Below are positions 54,224-63,174 of a stretch of DNA of 64,000 bases, piece after piece. Position 1 is the stretch's first letter; each line of letters opens with the position of its first letter. The notes beneath the pieces were generated by a model. That model did not search any database and was not told the origin of the DNA. It saw nothing but the letters and a program-made list of their open reading frames with translations. Source of the stretch: Amycolatopsis benzoatilytica AK 16/65 (GTDB taxonomy: Bacteria; Actinomycetota; Actinomycetes; Mycobacteriales; Pseudonocardiaceae). The position numbers and the translations under genes are program-made. The stretch spans positions 6,134,564-6,198,563 of the forward strand of contig NZ_KB912942.1 in the NCBI RefSeq assembly GCF_000383915.1. The letters run 5' to 3'.

Positions 54224-55012
54224 TCAGTCCAGCTTTCCGGGCACGATCTGCAGGTAGATCAGCGTGATCACGAAGTTCACCACGAACAGCAGCAGGAACG
54301 TGATGACCACCGACTGGTTCACCGCGTCGCCCACGCCCTTCGGGCCGCCGCTCGGGTGCAGGCCCCGGTAGGCCGCCACGACCGCGGCGATGAAGCCGAA
54401 GATCAGCGCCTTGATCTCGCCGACCCACAGGTCGGGCAGCTGGGCCAGCGCCGAGAAGCTGGAGAGGTACGCACCGGGGGTGCCGCCCTGGAGCACGACG
54501 TTGAAGAAGTAGCCGCCGAGCACGCCGATGACGCTGACCATGCCGTTGAGCAGGAGCGCGACGAGCATCATGGCGAGCGTGCGGGGCACGATCAGGCGCT
54601 GGACCGCGGAGACGCCCAGCACCTCCATCGCGTCGATCTCCTCGCGGATGGTCCGCGCACCGATGTCAGCACAGACCGCGCTGCCACCGGCACCGGCCAC
54701 CAGCAGCGCGGTGACCAGCGGGCTGGCCTGCTGCACGGTCGCCAGCACCGAACCGGCACCGGTGTAGGACTGTGCGCCGAGCTGGCGGGCCAGCGCGCCG
54801 AACTGGAGCGAGATGACCGCGCCGAACGGAATGGCGACCAGCGCGGTCGGCAGGATCGTCACGCTCGCGACGAACCACGCCTGCTGGATGAACTCGCGGA
54901 ACTGGAACGGACGCTGGAAGACCCCGCGGACGATGTCGAGGCCGAGCGCGAACAGGTTCCCGGTCTCCCGCAGCATTCCGTAGCCGGGGATCTTGGCCGA
55001 GGTAGTGCTCAC
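54224..55012 (-). CDS. yrbEA: Mce-type ABC permease YrbEA
   Basis: A 262-aa permease paralogous to YrbEB, starting at GTG 55012 (MSTTSAKIPGYGMLRETGN). Motifs are ISLQFGALARQLGAQSYTGAG, IREEIDAMEVLGVSAVQRLIVPRTLA and YRGLHPSGGPKGVGDAVNQSVV. The start overlaps the stop of the ATPase gene (GTGA), indicating coupled synthesis with the ATPase. Confidence 0.92.
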   Translation of the reverse strand: MSTTSAKIPGYGMLRETGNLFALGLDIVRGVFQRPFQFREFIQQAWFVASVTILPTALVAIPFGAVISLQFGALARQLGAQSYTGAGSVLATVQQASPLVTALLVAGAGGSAVCADIGARTIREEIDAMEVLGVSAVQRLIVPRTLAMMLVALLLNGMVSVIGVLGGYFFNVVLQGGTPGAYLSSFSALAQLPDLWVGEIKALIFGFIAAVVAAYRGLHPSGGPKGVGDAVNQSVVITFLLLFVVNFVITLIYLQIVPGKLD

Positions 55013-56187
55013 GCGCCACCCTGCCCGTGCCGTGGCGGTCGGTTCTCCGCGCCGGGGATGCGCGCGACCTGGTCGGCGGGCAGCTGTCCCTGGTGCTGGG
55101 TCGGCACCGGGCCGGGCGCGCTGACCGGCGGCAGCTGCTGGGTGTCCTCCGGGCCGGTCCGGTGGTGGAACGCGCCGGGGTTGGGCCGCACGTTGTAGTA
55201 GTGCTGCTGCTCGGGCGTCAGGGACTCGATGATCCCTTCCTGCGCGTTCGGCGGCAGCGTGTGCAGGATCCGCATGACCCGGTCCATCCGCCGCTTCGCG
55301 CCTGCCCGCTCCGGAACGCCCGGGCTGACCTGCATCTGCGGCACGACGCCGCGCACGTCCTCGTTGAGCACGTCGCCGTAGCCGGCTTCGGCCTCGGCCT
55401 GCTCGCGGGCCATCTGGGCGCTGTCCTTCTCCTCGGACATGCCGATCGGGCCGAGCTTGCGGCCGTTGAGGAACTGCTCGACCACCGGTTCTTCGCTGGT
55501 CAACAGCACCTCGCGGGGGCCGAACATGACGAGTTCCTTGCGGAACAGCATGCCGAGGTTGTCCGGCACCGTGCGGGCGAGGTTGATGTTGTGCGACACG
55601 ATCAGGAAGGTCGCGTCGATCTGGGCGTTGACGTCCAGGAAGAGCTGCGAGATGTAGGTGGTGCGGACCGGGTCGAGACCCGAGTCCGGCTCGTCGACCA
55701 GGATGATCTCCGGGTCCAGCACCAGTGCGCGGGCGAGGCCGGCGCGCTTGCGCATACCGCCGGAGATCTCGCCGGGCAGCTTCTTGTCCGCGCCGGCCAG
55801 ACCGGTGATCTCGAGCTTCTCGAGCACGATCCGGCGGATCTCGGTCTCCGACTTCTTCGTGTGCTCCCGCAGCGGGAAAGCCACGTTGTCGAAGAGGTTC
55901 ATCGAGCCGAACAGCGCGCCGTCCTGGAACAGCACGCCGAACAGCTTCCGGATCTCGTACAGCTTGTGCTCGGAGCAGGTCACGATGTCCACGCCGTTGA
56001 TGACGCAGCGACCACGGTCCGGCTTGAGCAGGCCGATCATCGACTTCAGGAACACGGACTTGCCGGTTCCGGACGGTCCGAGCATCGCCGAGACCTCGCC
56101 CGGAGGCAAGGTCAGCGTCACGTCCCGCCAGATGGTCTGCTTGCCGAAGGACTTCGTGAGACCTTCGATGACCACCTCGGCACCCAT
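55009..56187 (-). CDS. Mce-associated ABC transporter ATPase (Mkl/MlaF-like)
   Basis: Energises the Mce importer. Start ATG 56187 (MGAEVVIEGLTKSFGKQTIWRDVTL) has GGAGGTG upstream. Walker A GPSGTGKS is at residues 37-44, the signature is ISGGMRKRAGLARAL, and Walker B is IILVDEPDSGLDP. After ~270 residues of ATPase a ~120-residue Pro/Gln/His-rich tail follows (VPQMQVSPGVPERA...), longer than in MlaF but as in mycobacterial Mkl. It overlaps yrbEA and leads the operon. In M. tuberculosis mkl also lies near rplJL. Confidence 0.93.
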   Translation of the reverse strand: MGAEVVIEGLTKSFGKQTIWRDVTLTLPPGEVSAMLGPSGTGKSVFLKSMIGLLKPDRGRCVINGVDIVTCSEHKLYEIRKLFGVLFQDGALFGSMNLFDNVAFPLREHTKKSETEIRRIVLEKLEITGLAGADKKLPGEISGGMRKRAGLARALVLDPEIILVDEPDSGLDPVRTTYISQLFLDVNAQIDATFLIVSHNINLARTVPDNLGMLFRKELVMFGPREVLLTSEEPVVEQFLNGRKLGPIGMSEEKDSAQMAREQAEAEAGYGDVLNEDVRGVVPQMQVSPGVPERAGAKRRMDRVMRILHTLPPNAQEGIIESLTPEQQHYYNVRPNPGAFHHRTGPEDTQQLPPVSAPGPVPTQHQGQLPADQVARIPGAENRPPRHGQGGA

Positions 56188-56669
56188 CGCACCTCCAGGA
56201 GCTGTTCCGCGTCGTCGCGCACCGCCGCCTCGCGCAGCCGGGCAGCGGCGGAGCTCGCGCGGCGAACTCCGCTTCAACCAGGTGCAACGAGCTGAGCGCG
56301 AACAGGTTACTCACCAGTTTTGTTTCCTGGCCAGTCCCTCGTCCGCGCCGCCAGCGGGGCGAATCCGCCCGCGGCGACCGCTGGCAGCACGGTAGTGCAC
56401 GTCACTTGCGCCCGCAGAGCCAGCCGGTCTCGGTACCGTCACACGGACGGGTTAACCGGCGGAAACCGTCCGAAATCGGATGCCGCCGAGGTCTTCGCGG
56501 ACAGCCAGGCCGTTCGCCCGAACGATGAGTTCACCCGACCAGGTGGCCGACAGAGCGTTGCCAGAACGTTGTCCGGGACCGTGCCGGGGGACAAAGAAAG
56601 GGGCGGGCATCCGGATCCGGATGCCCGCCCCTCCCGAGGTGGTACAGCAAGGCGCTTGCGCGCCCGAGA
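56188..56669. other. Region between mkl-like gene and rplL
   Basis: About 480 nt with no credible gene. It holds the rplL terminator (56599-56632) and presumably the promoter of the Mce operon. Codon statistics of short frames here do not match the genome. I see no convincing -10/-35 pair. Confidence 0.6.
56599..56632 (-). terminator. Rho-independent terminator after rplL
   Basis: A 34-nt perfect palindrome centred on CCGGATCCGG (16-bp arms less the loop), followed on the minus strand by CTTTCTTTGT. It lies ~40 nt past the rplL stop, a clear intrinsic terminator. Confidence 0.85.
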
Positions 56670-57056
56670 TCACTTGATGGCGATCTTGGCGCCCGCGGCC
56701 TCGAGCTTCTCCTTGGCGGCCTCGGCGGCCTCCTTGTCGACCTTCTCCAGGAGAGCCTTGGGAGCGGCCTCGACCAGCTCCTTGGCCTCCTTCAGGCCCA
56801 GACCGGAGACGACCTCGCGGACGACCTTGATGACCTGGATCTTCTTGTCGCCAGCCGACTCGAGAACGACGTCGAACTCGTCCTGCTCCGCAGCGGCCTC
56901 GGCGGGCGCGGCGCCCGGGGCAGCGGCGACGACCGCGGCCGGGGCGGCGGCGGTGACGTCGAAGACCTCTTCGAACTCCTTCACGAACTCGGACAGCTCG
57001 AGGAGGGTGAGCTCCTTGAAGGCGTCGATCAGCTCGGCGGTGCTCAGCTTCGCCAT
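56670..57056 (-). CDS. rplL: 50S ribosomal protein L7/L12
   Basis: L7/L12 forms the stalk that recruits translation GTPases. The 128-aa protein has the N-terminal dimerisation helices ([32 protein letters not shown]), an Ala-rich hinge and the C-terminal domain ([41 protein letters not shown]). It lies 48 nt from rplJ. Confidence 0.99.
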   Translation of the reverse strand: MAKLSTAELIDAFKELTLLELSEFVKEFEEVFDVTAAAPAAVVAAAPGAAPAEAAAEQDEFDVVLESAGDKKIQVIKVVREVVSGLGLKEAKELVEAAPKALLEKVDKEAAEAAKEKLEAAGAKIAIK

Positions 57057-57104
57057 GATGGCTTCCTCTCAGAAAAACGAACTAGACGTTCGGGGTGGGG
57101 TGGT

Positions 57105-57659
57105 TCAGCTCTCGGCGGGTGCTTCGGCTGCTTCGGTACCGGTGGCGTTGCGCTGCTTCTCCTCCAGCGCGGCAGCCAGGCGGGCAACCTGGGACGCCGG
57201 CGCCTGGAACAGCGCAGCGGCCTGGGAAAGCTTCGCCTTGAACGCGCCCGCTGCCTTGGCGAGCAGCACCTCGCGGCTGTCGAGATCGGCGATCTTGGTG
57301 ATCTCGTCCACGGACAGCGTCTTGCCGTCCATGTAGCCGCCCTTGATGACGAGCGCGTTGTTTTCCTTCGCGAAGTCGCGAAGCGCCTTCGCGGCGTCGA
57401 CCGGCTCACCCTCGACGAAGGCGATCGCGGTCGGGCCGACGAACAGGTCCTCGACGCCTTCGAAACCGGCGTCCGCGGCGGCGCGCTTGACGAGGGTGTT
57501 CTTCGCGACCCGGTACTTGGCACTGGTGCCGAGAGCGCGGCGCAGCTGGGACAGCTGAGTCACGGAGAGGCCGGTGTACTGGGTAACGACTGTGGCCGAG
57601 CTGTTGCGGAAGCTCTCCGCGATCTCGGCGACGGCCGCCACCTTGTCGGGCTTCGCCAT
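57105..57659 (-). CDS. rplJ: 50S ribosomal protein L10
   Basis: L10 anchors L7/L12 to the 50S stalk and represses its own operon by binding the leader. The 184-aa protein has [42 protein letters not shown] and a Glu/Ala C-terminus for L7/L12 binding. GGAGGCGACC precedes the ATG. The leader upstream contains an L10-type element and an attenuator. Confidence 0.98.
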   Translation of the reverse strand: MAKPDKVAAVAEIAESFRNSSATVVTQYTGLSVTQLSQLRRALGTSAKYRVAKNTLVKRAAADAGFEGVEDLFVGPTAIAFVEGEPVDAAKALRDFAKENNALVIKGGYMDGKTLSVDEITKIADLDSREVLLAKAAGAFKAKLSQAAALFQAPASQVARLAAALEEKQRNATGTEAAEAPAES

Positions 57660-57870
57660 GGTCGCCTCCTCTCTTGGCTAGTGTCACCACTGGCTTCTGC
57701 GGAGGCGCCCCGAAACGACAAAACGCCCACGCGCAGCAAGACGCGGGGCGTTGACCAGCCAATACAGGCTGGGTAGGGCCTCGTTCCTCCTGCGCGGGCC
57801 GTCCGCCGTGATGCGGACCTTCGCTCCCCGGTGTATCGGAGAGAACCAGCGGTCTTTGGTAGAACCGTCG
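57660..57870 (-). promoter_or_regulatory. L10 leader with attenuator
   Basis: The ~210-nt leader of rplJ begins with ACCAAAGACCGCTGGT and later GGAGCGAAGGTCCGC, resembling bacterial L10-leader mRNA elements recognised by L10-L7/L12. It ends with an intrinsic terminator-like stem. A possible -10 TATAGT (57879-57874) with no clear -35 precedes it. The structural match was judged by eye only; covariance-model confirmation is lacking. Confidence 0.5.
57712..57752 (-). terminator. Intrinsic attenuator in rplJ leader
   Basis: On the minus strand AACGCCCCGCG (57752-57742) pairs with CGCG-T-GGGCGTT (57733-57722, one bulge) across 8 nt, followed by TTTTGTCGTTT. It lies ~60 nt upstream of the rplJ start, so it could couple L10 binding to premature termination. 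Confidence 0.6.
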
Positions 57871-57976
57871 ACCACTATACGGGGCGCCTGTCGACGGCTC
57901 GGCGGGCGCCCCCCGCTGAGCTGGGATTACCGGGGGGCGCTCGGGAAAACCGGGGGGAACGGGCATCATTGGTGAC

Positions 57977-59008
57977 GTGGCGGAACAGCGCGATCACGGT
58001 CAGCCGGAAGAGAACCCCGCTCCCGGTTCGGGGGCGAACCTGCCGGGGCCACCGCAGTTGCCGCAGCCGGGCAGCACTGCTGCGCCGGCTCCGCTTCCGC
58101 GGCAGGGAGGTGCCGAGCCGCTGCCTCAGCCGTCCGCCCCGAATCTTCCGCAGCCCGCCGGGAACGGCTCCGCCGAACCGGCACCGCAGCTAGACCCCGA
58201 TCAGCTGCGGCAGTTCCAGGAGTTCCAGCGGTTCCAGGAATACCTCCGGTTTTCCCAAGCCCAGCAAGGCATGGAACCAGCTCCGCAGCCGGACGCCGGC
58301 CTGGTCCCGGCAGGCAATCGGCAGCCCGCACCCCTTGCTGGCGGCGCGCAACCGCCCGCACCGCCGAATCAGCCGGGTGCGCTCGCGCCGTACGAGGAGC
58401 CGCCGCGAAACCGTCGGCCGGTGCCGCAGTGGGTCAAGCGGCTGGGCGGGAAGATCCTGGGCTGGGTGGTCGTCCTGATCATTCTCGGCATCGCGATCAA
58501 CTGGGGCTATCACCAGATCTTTCCCAGCGACGACGGAAAAACCACCCAGCAGGTCGCGGCCGAAGGCGGCGGGACCTACCACACCAACTCGCTGCTGACC
58601 ACGGCCTCGCCGTTCGAATCGGTCCGCTCCGTCTACGACGGCATCGCGCAGAACGGCCAGGGCAAGACCAGCATGGTCCAGTACGTGTGCGGCCTGTTCG
58701 ACCAGGCCACGCAGCAGAAATTCGCGACCGACGTCGGTGCGCGCGACTGTGCCGCGGCGGTCGACGAGCTACACCGGAAGGTCGAGCCGGGCGGGGTGAA
58801 CTCCTACGCGGAGTCGATCTCGAAGCGGTCCGGGTGGGGACCGGGCGATTCGGTGGTCATCCGGTCGTGCGACTTCGCGATCAGTGGCGGCCCCGCACTC
58901 GGCGACTTCACGGTCAGCCAGGTCAGCAAGGGCCAGTGGCTGATCACCGGGCACACCCCCGGGCCGGAGAAGTGCGGCCCGCCCACCGCGACCTCCACCC
59001 CAGGCTGA
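57977..59008 (+). CDS. Pro-rich single-pass membrane protein, unknown function
   Basis: A 343-aa protein starting at GTG 57977, divergent from rplJ. Residues 1-~150 are Pro/Gln-rich and disordered, with LDPDQLRQFQEFQRFQEYLRF as a short amphipathic helix. A membrane helix follows at about 163-182 (ILGWVVVLIILGIAINWGY), then a ~150-residue extracytoplasmic domain with four Cys (VCGLF, DCAAAV, SCDFAI, KCGPP). The domain looks like a small alpha+beta, possibly NTF2-like, fold. No catalytic motif is seen. Found between conserved ribosomal genes. Confidence 0.75.
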   Translation: MAEQRDHGQPEENPAPGSGANLPGPPQLPQPGSTAAPAPLPRQGGAEPLPQPSAPNLPQPAGNGSAEPAPQLDPDQLRQFQEFQRFQEYLRFSQAQQGMEPAPQPDAGLVPAGNRQPAPLAGGAQPPAPPNQPGALAPYEEPPRNRRPVPQWVKRLGGKILGWVVVLIILGIAINWGYHQIFPSDDGKTTQQVAAEGGGTYHTNSLLTTASPFESVRSVYDGIAQNGQGKTSMVQYVCGLFDQATQQKFATDVGARDCAAAVDELHRKVEPGGVNSYAESISKRSGWGPGDSVVIRSCDFAISGGPALGDFTVSQVSKGQWLITGHTPGPEKCGPPTATSTPG

Positions 59009-59010
59009 TC

Positions 59011-59820
59011 TCAGGCCGGCGAGCTGAGCCTAAACCGGCTTTCCCCGGTGTCCGAGTAGGCGAAGAAGCTCACCAGCGCCGCCGCGAAGGCGGAATGGGC
59101 GACTGCTTCCATGTGGTTTCCGGGCACCCGCACCAGCCGCGCGCCCGCGATTCCGGCGGCGAGCCGTTCCGGCTGGGTCGCCAGTTCGTCCGATTCTCCG
59201 GCCAGGATCAGCGTGGCCGCGGTCAGGTTGCTCAGCTTCATCGGGCCGTGCGGCGTCGCGCGCAGGACCGCGGCCAGCGCCTCGACGTCCGCGCCGGCCC
59301 GGCGGGCCAGGCGGCGGAACGGGCGGGCTGCCGGAGGGACGTCGGCTCGATTCTCGGCCAGCAGGCCCTCGGCGATCTGGCTGCGGTCTACCACCCGGGT
59401 GTCCACGCCGCCGAAGTCGACGATGCCGGAGCCGACTCCGCCGACGGCCAGGCAGCGCACTCGACGGTCGGTGGTGGCCACCAGCAGCGACACGATCGCG
59501 CCCATCGAGTAGCCGGCCAGGCAGATCTCGTCCAGGTCCAGCTCGTCGAACAGCGCGACGAGGTCGGCGGCCATCACGTCTTCGCCGTACGCGGACGGAT
59601 CGTGCGGCTTCTCCGACGCGCCGTGTCCGCGGGCGTCCAGGGCGATCACCGTGAAACCAGCGTCCACCAGTGCGTCCACCACGCCCGGGTTCACCCAGTT
59701 CACCAGCGTGTCCGCGGCGAGGCCATGGTGCAGGACGACCGGGCGCCGGTGCCGTCCGTCGCCCTCCCACACCGTGTAGCTCAGCTGGAGCCCGTCGGGG
59801 GCGGTGAACGTCGTTGGCAT
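59011..59820 (-). CDS. Alpha/beta hydrolase
   Basis: A ~269-aa hydrolase. The nucleophile elbow is GYSMG (LAGYSMGAIVSLL), the oxyanion region is HHGLAADTLVNW, the acid region is likely AGESDELATQPE, and the catalytic His lies in VPGNHMEAV. Resembles the 3-oxoadipate enol-lactonase/epoxide-hydrolase-like group, but substrate is unknown. ATG 59820 is chosen; GTG 59835 would add five residues but sits in the rplA terminator region. Confidence 0.85.
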   Translation of the reverse strand: MPTTFTAPDGLQLSYTVWEGDGRHRRPVVLHHGLAADTLVNWVNPGVVDALVDAGFTVIALDARGHGASEKPHDPSAYGEDVMAADLVALFDELDLDEICLAGYSMGAIVSLLVATTDRRVRCLAVGGVGSGIVDFGGVDTRVVDRSQIAEGLLAENRADVPPAARPFRRLARRAGADVEALAAVLRATPHGPMKLSNLTAATLILAGESDELATQPERLAAGIAGARLVRVPGNHMEAVAHSAFAAALVSFFAYSDTGESRFRLSSPA

Positions 59821-59838
59821 GCCTCCATCAGACACGAG

Positions 59839-59875
59839 AAAAGGGTGGCCACGCGCGTTGCGTGACCACCCTTTC
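59839..59875 (-). terminator. Rho-independent terminator after rplA
   Basis: Arms AAAGGGTGG and CCACCCTTT with an additional ACGC/GCGT inner stem, followed by CCCTTTTCTC on the minus strand, lie ~20 nt past the rplA stop. It closes the secE-nusG-rplK-rplA cluster. Confidence 0.8.
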
Positions 59876-59895
59876 GCGTGATGTGCGACTCAGCG

Positions 59896-60615
59896 TCAGA
59901 CCGCGCTGTCCTCGGCGAGGAGGTTGCGGGTGCGCGCCGGGTCGACCGGGATGCCCGGGCCCATCGTGGTGGTGAAGGTGATCTTCTTGACGTAGCGGCC
60001 CTTGGCCGACGACGGCTTGGCGCGCAGGATCTCGTCCAGCGCGGCCGCGTAGTTCTCCACCAGCTTCTCGGTGTCGAACGACGCCTTGCCGATCACCAGG
60101 TGCAGGTTGGCCTGCTTGTCGACGCGGAAGTTGATCTTGCCGCCCTTGATGTCCTTCACGGCCTTCTCGACCGCGGGGGTCACCGTGCCGGTCTTCGGGT
60201 TCGGCATGAGGCCGCGCGGGCCGAGGATGCGGGCGATACGGCCCACCTTGGCCATCTGGTCCGGCGTCGCGATCGCGGCGTCGAAGTCGAGCCAGCCACC
60301 CTGGATGCGCTCGATCAGTTCGTCGGTGCCGACCGCGTCCGCGCCGGCGGCTTCGGCCTCGGCGGCCTTGTCGCCGACGGCGAAGACGATGACGCGAGCG
60401 GTCTTACCGGTGCCGTGCGGCAGGTTCACGGTGCCGCGGACCATCTGGTCGGCCTTGCGCGGGTCCACCCCGAGACGCATCGCGACCTCGACGGTCGCGT
60501 CCATCTTCGTCTTCGAGGTTTCCTTCGCCAGCTTCGCGGCCTCGAGCGGCGCGTAGAGCCGCGCCTTGTCGATCAGCTCGCTGGCCTGGCGGTAGGCCTT
60601 GCTGTGCTTGGTCAT
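59896..60615 (-). CDS. rplA: 50S ribosomal protein L1
   Basis: L1 forms the mobile L1 stalk of the E site and represses the rplKA operon. The 239-aa protein has [44 protein letters not shown] and [20 protein letters not shown]. It follows rplK by ~120 nt. Confidence 0.98.
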   Translation of the reverse strand: MTKHSKAYRQASELIDKARLYAPLEAAKLAKETSKTKMDATVEVAMRLGVDPRKADQMVRGTVNLPHGTGKTARVIVFAVGDKAAEAEAAGADAVGTDELIERIQGGWLDFDAAIATPDQMAKVGRIARILGPRGLMPNPKTGTVTPAVEKAVKDIKGGKINFRVDKQANLHLVIGKASFDTEKLVENYAAALDEILRAKPSSAKGRYVKKITFTTTMGPGIPVDPARTRNLLAEDSAV

Positions 60616-60737
60616 GCTTCTGTCCTTAAGTCAAATGGATCAGTAGTGGTGCGAGCCAGCACGGGCTCTCCCACTCGTGCTTGAGTGCCGAGACTTCGTC
60701 GCGGCGACGAGATCGCGGTGAAGCGAGCTCGCGCGTT

Positions 60738-61169
60738 TCACTCGACCGTGATGCCCATGCTGCGAGCCGTGCCGGCGATGATCTTCGCGGCCTGGTCGAT
60801 GTCGTGCGCGTTGAGGTCGGTCTCCTTGGTCTTCGCGATCTCGCGGACCTGGTCCCAGGTGACCTTGGCGACCTTGGTCTTGTGCGGCTCGCCGGAGCCC
60901 TTCTCCACGCCCGCGGCCTTGAGCAGCAGCCTGGCGGCCGGCGGCGTCTTCAGCTTGAAGTCGAACGACCGGTCTTCGTAGACGGAGATCTCGACCGGGA
61001 CGACGTCCCCGCGCTGCGACTCGGTCGCGGCGTTGTAGGCCTTGCAGAACTCCATGATGTTGACGCCGTGCTGACCCAGCGCCGGGCCGACCGGCGGCGC
61101 GGGGTTGGCCGCACCCGCCTTGATCTGCAGCTTGATGATCGCCGCAAGCTTCTTCTTCTTGGGTGGCAT
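60738..61169 (-). CDS. rplK: 50S ribosomal protein L11
   Basis: L11 forms the thiostrepton-binding GTPase-associated centre. The 143-aa protein has [38 protein letters not shown], with Pro22/Pro23 region ([10 protein letters not shown]) in the wild-type form, and RSMGITVE at the end. It follows nusG by ~80 nt. Confidence 0.98.
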   Translation of the reverse strand: MPPKKKKLAAIIKLQIKAGAANPAPPVGPALGQHGVNIMEFCKAYNAATESQRGDVVPVEISVYEDRSFDFKLKTPPAARLLLKAAGVEKGSGEPHKTKVAKVTWDQVREIAKTKETDLNAHDIDQAAKIIAGTARSMGITVE

Positions 61170-61250
61170 TACCTTGTGTCCTTCTAACTGACGTGAGTCC
61201 CCCGCACACCTGCCAGTACGCGGGGACTGCCGACCGGGATGGCCCGGCCG

Positions 61251-62138
61251 TCAGATCTTGGAGACCTGGCTGAACGAGAGCTCGACCGGGGTTTCCCGGC
61301 CGAAGATCGACACCAGGACCTTCAGCTTCTGCCCGTCGACGTTGACCTCGGAGATCGTGGCGGGCAGCGTGGCGAACGGGCCGTCCATGACGGTGACCGA
61401 CTCGCCGACCTCGAAATCGACCTCGACCGCGGGCGCGCCGGACCTGGTGGCCGCTGCGGACTCGCCGCCCTTCGCGGTCTTGGCCGGGGCTTCCTTCTCG
61501 ACCTGCGGGGCGAGGAACTTCAGCACCTCGTCCACGGTCAGCGGCGACGGCCGCGAGGTGGCTCCGACGAACCCGGTGACGCCCGGGGTGTTGCGGACCG
61601 CGCTCCACGACTGGTCGTTGAGGTCCATCCGGACCAGGATGTAGCCGGGCAGCACCTTGCGCTGCACCTGCTTGCGCTGGCCGTTCTTGATCTCGGTGAC
61701 CTCTTCGGTCGGGACCTCGATCTGGAAGATGTAGTCCTCGACGTCCAGAGTCTGGGTACGGGTTTCGAGGTTGGTCTTGACCTTGTTCTCGTACCCGGCG
61801 TAGGAGTGCACGACGTACCACTCGCCCGGCGCGGCCATGAGCTCGGCGCGCAGTGCGGCGACCGGGTCGTCGGCTTCGGCGGCGGGCTCGGTCGCGTCGG
61901 CTTCGGCGTCGGTCGCCTCGGCTTCGGCGGCGGGCTCGTCCGAGCCGTCCTCGTCCGAAGCGGCGTCCTCGTCGGCGGAGCCGGTGTCCGAAGCTTCCTC
62001 GGCGGCGTCGACCTCGTCCTCGGCGACGGGCACCTCGACGGTCTCGGCGGTTTCCTCGTCGCCGAGTGCCGCCTGCACCTGCTCGTCGGAAAGCTCGGTC
62101 AGGTCGCGACCGGCTTCGGTGCCGTTGTCGGAGGTCAC
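61251..62138 (-). CDS. nusG: Transcription elongation factor NusG
   Basis: NusG links RNA polymerase with Rho and, through S10, the ribosome. GTG 62138 ([22 protein letters not shown]) has AGAGGACGG upstream. The first ~100 residues are an acidic Ala/Glu/Asp extension absent from E. coli NusG but usual in Actinobacteria. The NGN domain starts [22 protein letters not shown], and the C-terminal KOW domain is [44 protein letters not shown]. 295 aa. Confidence 0.97.
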   Translation of the reverse strand: MTSDNGTEAGRDLTELSDEQVQAALGDEETAETVEVPVAEDEVDAAEEASDTGSADEDAASDEDGSDEPAAEAEATDAEADATEPAAEADDPVAALRAELMAAPGEWYVVHSYAGYENKVKTNLETRTQTLDVEDYIFQIEVPTEEVTEIKNGQRKQVQRKVLPGYILVRMDLNDQSWSAVRNTPGVTGFVGATSRPSPLTVDEVLKFLAPQVEKEAPAKTAKGGESAAATRSGAPAVEVDFEVGESVTVMDGPFATLPATISEVNVDGQKLKVLVSIFGRETPVELSFSQVSKI

Positions 62139-62212
62139 GTTCCGTCCTCTCAGTTGATCGCTTGCCGGGCCGGACCGGGGCCCGGCCAGCGCGGTGGCGC
62201 GCCCGTCGGGCG

Positions 62213-62647
62213 TCAGCCGAAGACCAGCCCGATCAGCTCTTTGAAGCCGAGGTCGAGGCCGCTCACGAGGGCCACCATGAACACCACGAACACCATCACG
62301 ACCGCGGTGTAGGTGACCATCTGCTTGCGGTTGGGCCAGATGACCTTGCGCAGTTCGGCCCAGACCTCGCGGATGAACCGCGTGAACCGGGCGAAGAGCG
62401 AAGCCTTCTTCGCCTTCCGGTCTCGCTTGGGGGTCGGCGCGCCCTTGGCGTCGGCGGGCTTCGCGACCTTGTCGCCCGCCTTGCCGGACGGACGGGTCGA
62501 ACCCGGCCGTGCTTCGGACTTGCCTGCCGGCCGGGCGGAAGCGCGGCGTTCGCGCCGAGCCGCGGCGGACACCGGGCGGGACTCGACTCCGGGCTGCTTG
62601 CCCGAATCGCCCTGCTCGTGCTCGCCGCTGGCGTCGCTGTCGCTCAC
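62213..62647 (-). CDS. secE: Preprotein translocase subunit SecE
   Basis: SecE clamps SecY. GTG 62647 ([16 protein letters not shown]) has GGAGGAG eight bases upstream; about 144 aa. A long hydrophilic N-terminus (Arg/Ala/Lys/Pro-rich) precedes the core: [49 protein letters not shown], with one membrane helix and the conserved amphipathic motif. It lies between tRNA-Trp and nusG. Confidence 0.95.
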   Translation of the reverse strand: MSDSDASGEHEQGDSGKQPGVESRPVSAAARRERRASARPAGKSEARPGSTRPSGKAGDKVAKPADAKGAPTPKRDRKAKKASLFARFTRFIREVWAELRKVIWPNRKQMVTYTAVVMVFVVFMVALVSGLDLGFKELIGLVFG

Positions 62648-62679
62648 GACCACTCCTCCGCTCCACCAGTTCCCGTACG

Positions 62680-62752
<73 letters not shown>

Positions 62753-63174
62753 GTGGAACCTGGTCTCCCAGGCTCCGGCGGACGCATTCCATCGTCCCCA
62801 CCATCCGGCGGGGATGACCGTAGTGCGTTCCGAGTTCCGAAGTCTACGGCAAGCCGGATCGAGGCCCGCAACCGCGCCCCCTTGATAGCCCCGCGCGGCC
62901 GTCGGGACAGCTGTCCCGTTCGCCGCCGCACCGGTCGGCCGGTCCGGCGGCGAAGATCACCCGATCGTGCCAATATGGGCACCGTGCTCCGCAATCCGAT
63001 TAATCGTAAACGGCTGGGCTGCTCGAGTCGCAGCCACCCCGGGTCGAACGGGATGCGTTGTGCGCCAAGAGGAACGCGCCCAAGCGCCGCCGTTTTCCCC
63101 GATACGGCACCGAGCCGGCCGCGCCCGCTGATGATCTTCGTTGCCCGGCAAGCGAAATTGATCAAGGAGACCTG
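62753..63174. other. Intergenic region between tRNA-Trp and oxidoreductase gene
   Basis: About 420 nt of divergent intergenic DNA with no gene. It includes a candidate minus-strand promoter for the trnW-secE transcript (see 62841-62871) and the 5' leader of the + strand oxidoreductase gene. Nothing else recognisable. Confidence 0.6.
62841..62871 (-). promoter_or_regulatory. Candidate promoter for trnW-secE
   Basis: On the minus strand TAGACT (62846-62841) is a strong -10 form for actinobacterial sigma factors. TTGCGG (62871-62866) is a possible -35 with 19-nt spacing, slightly long. It lies ~90 nt upstream of the tRNA. Confidence 0.4.
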
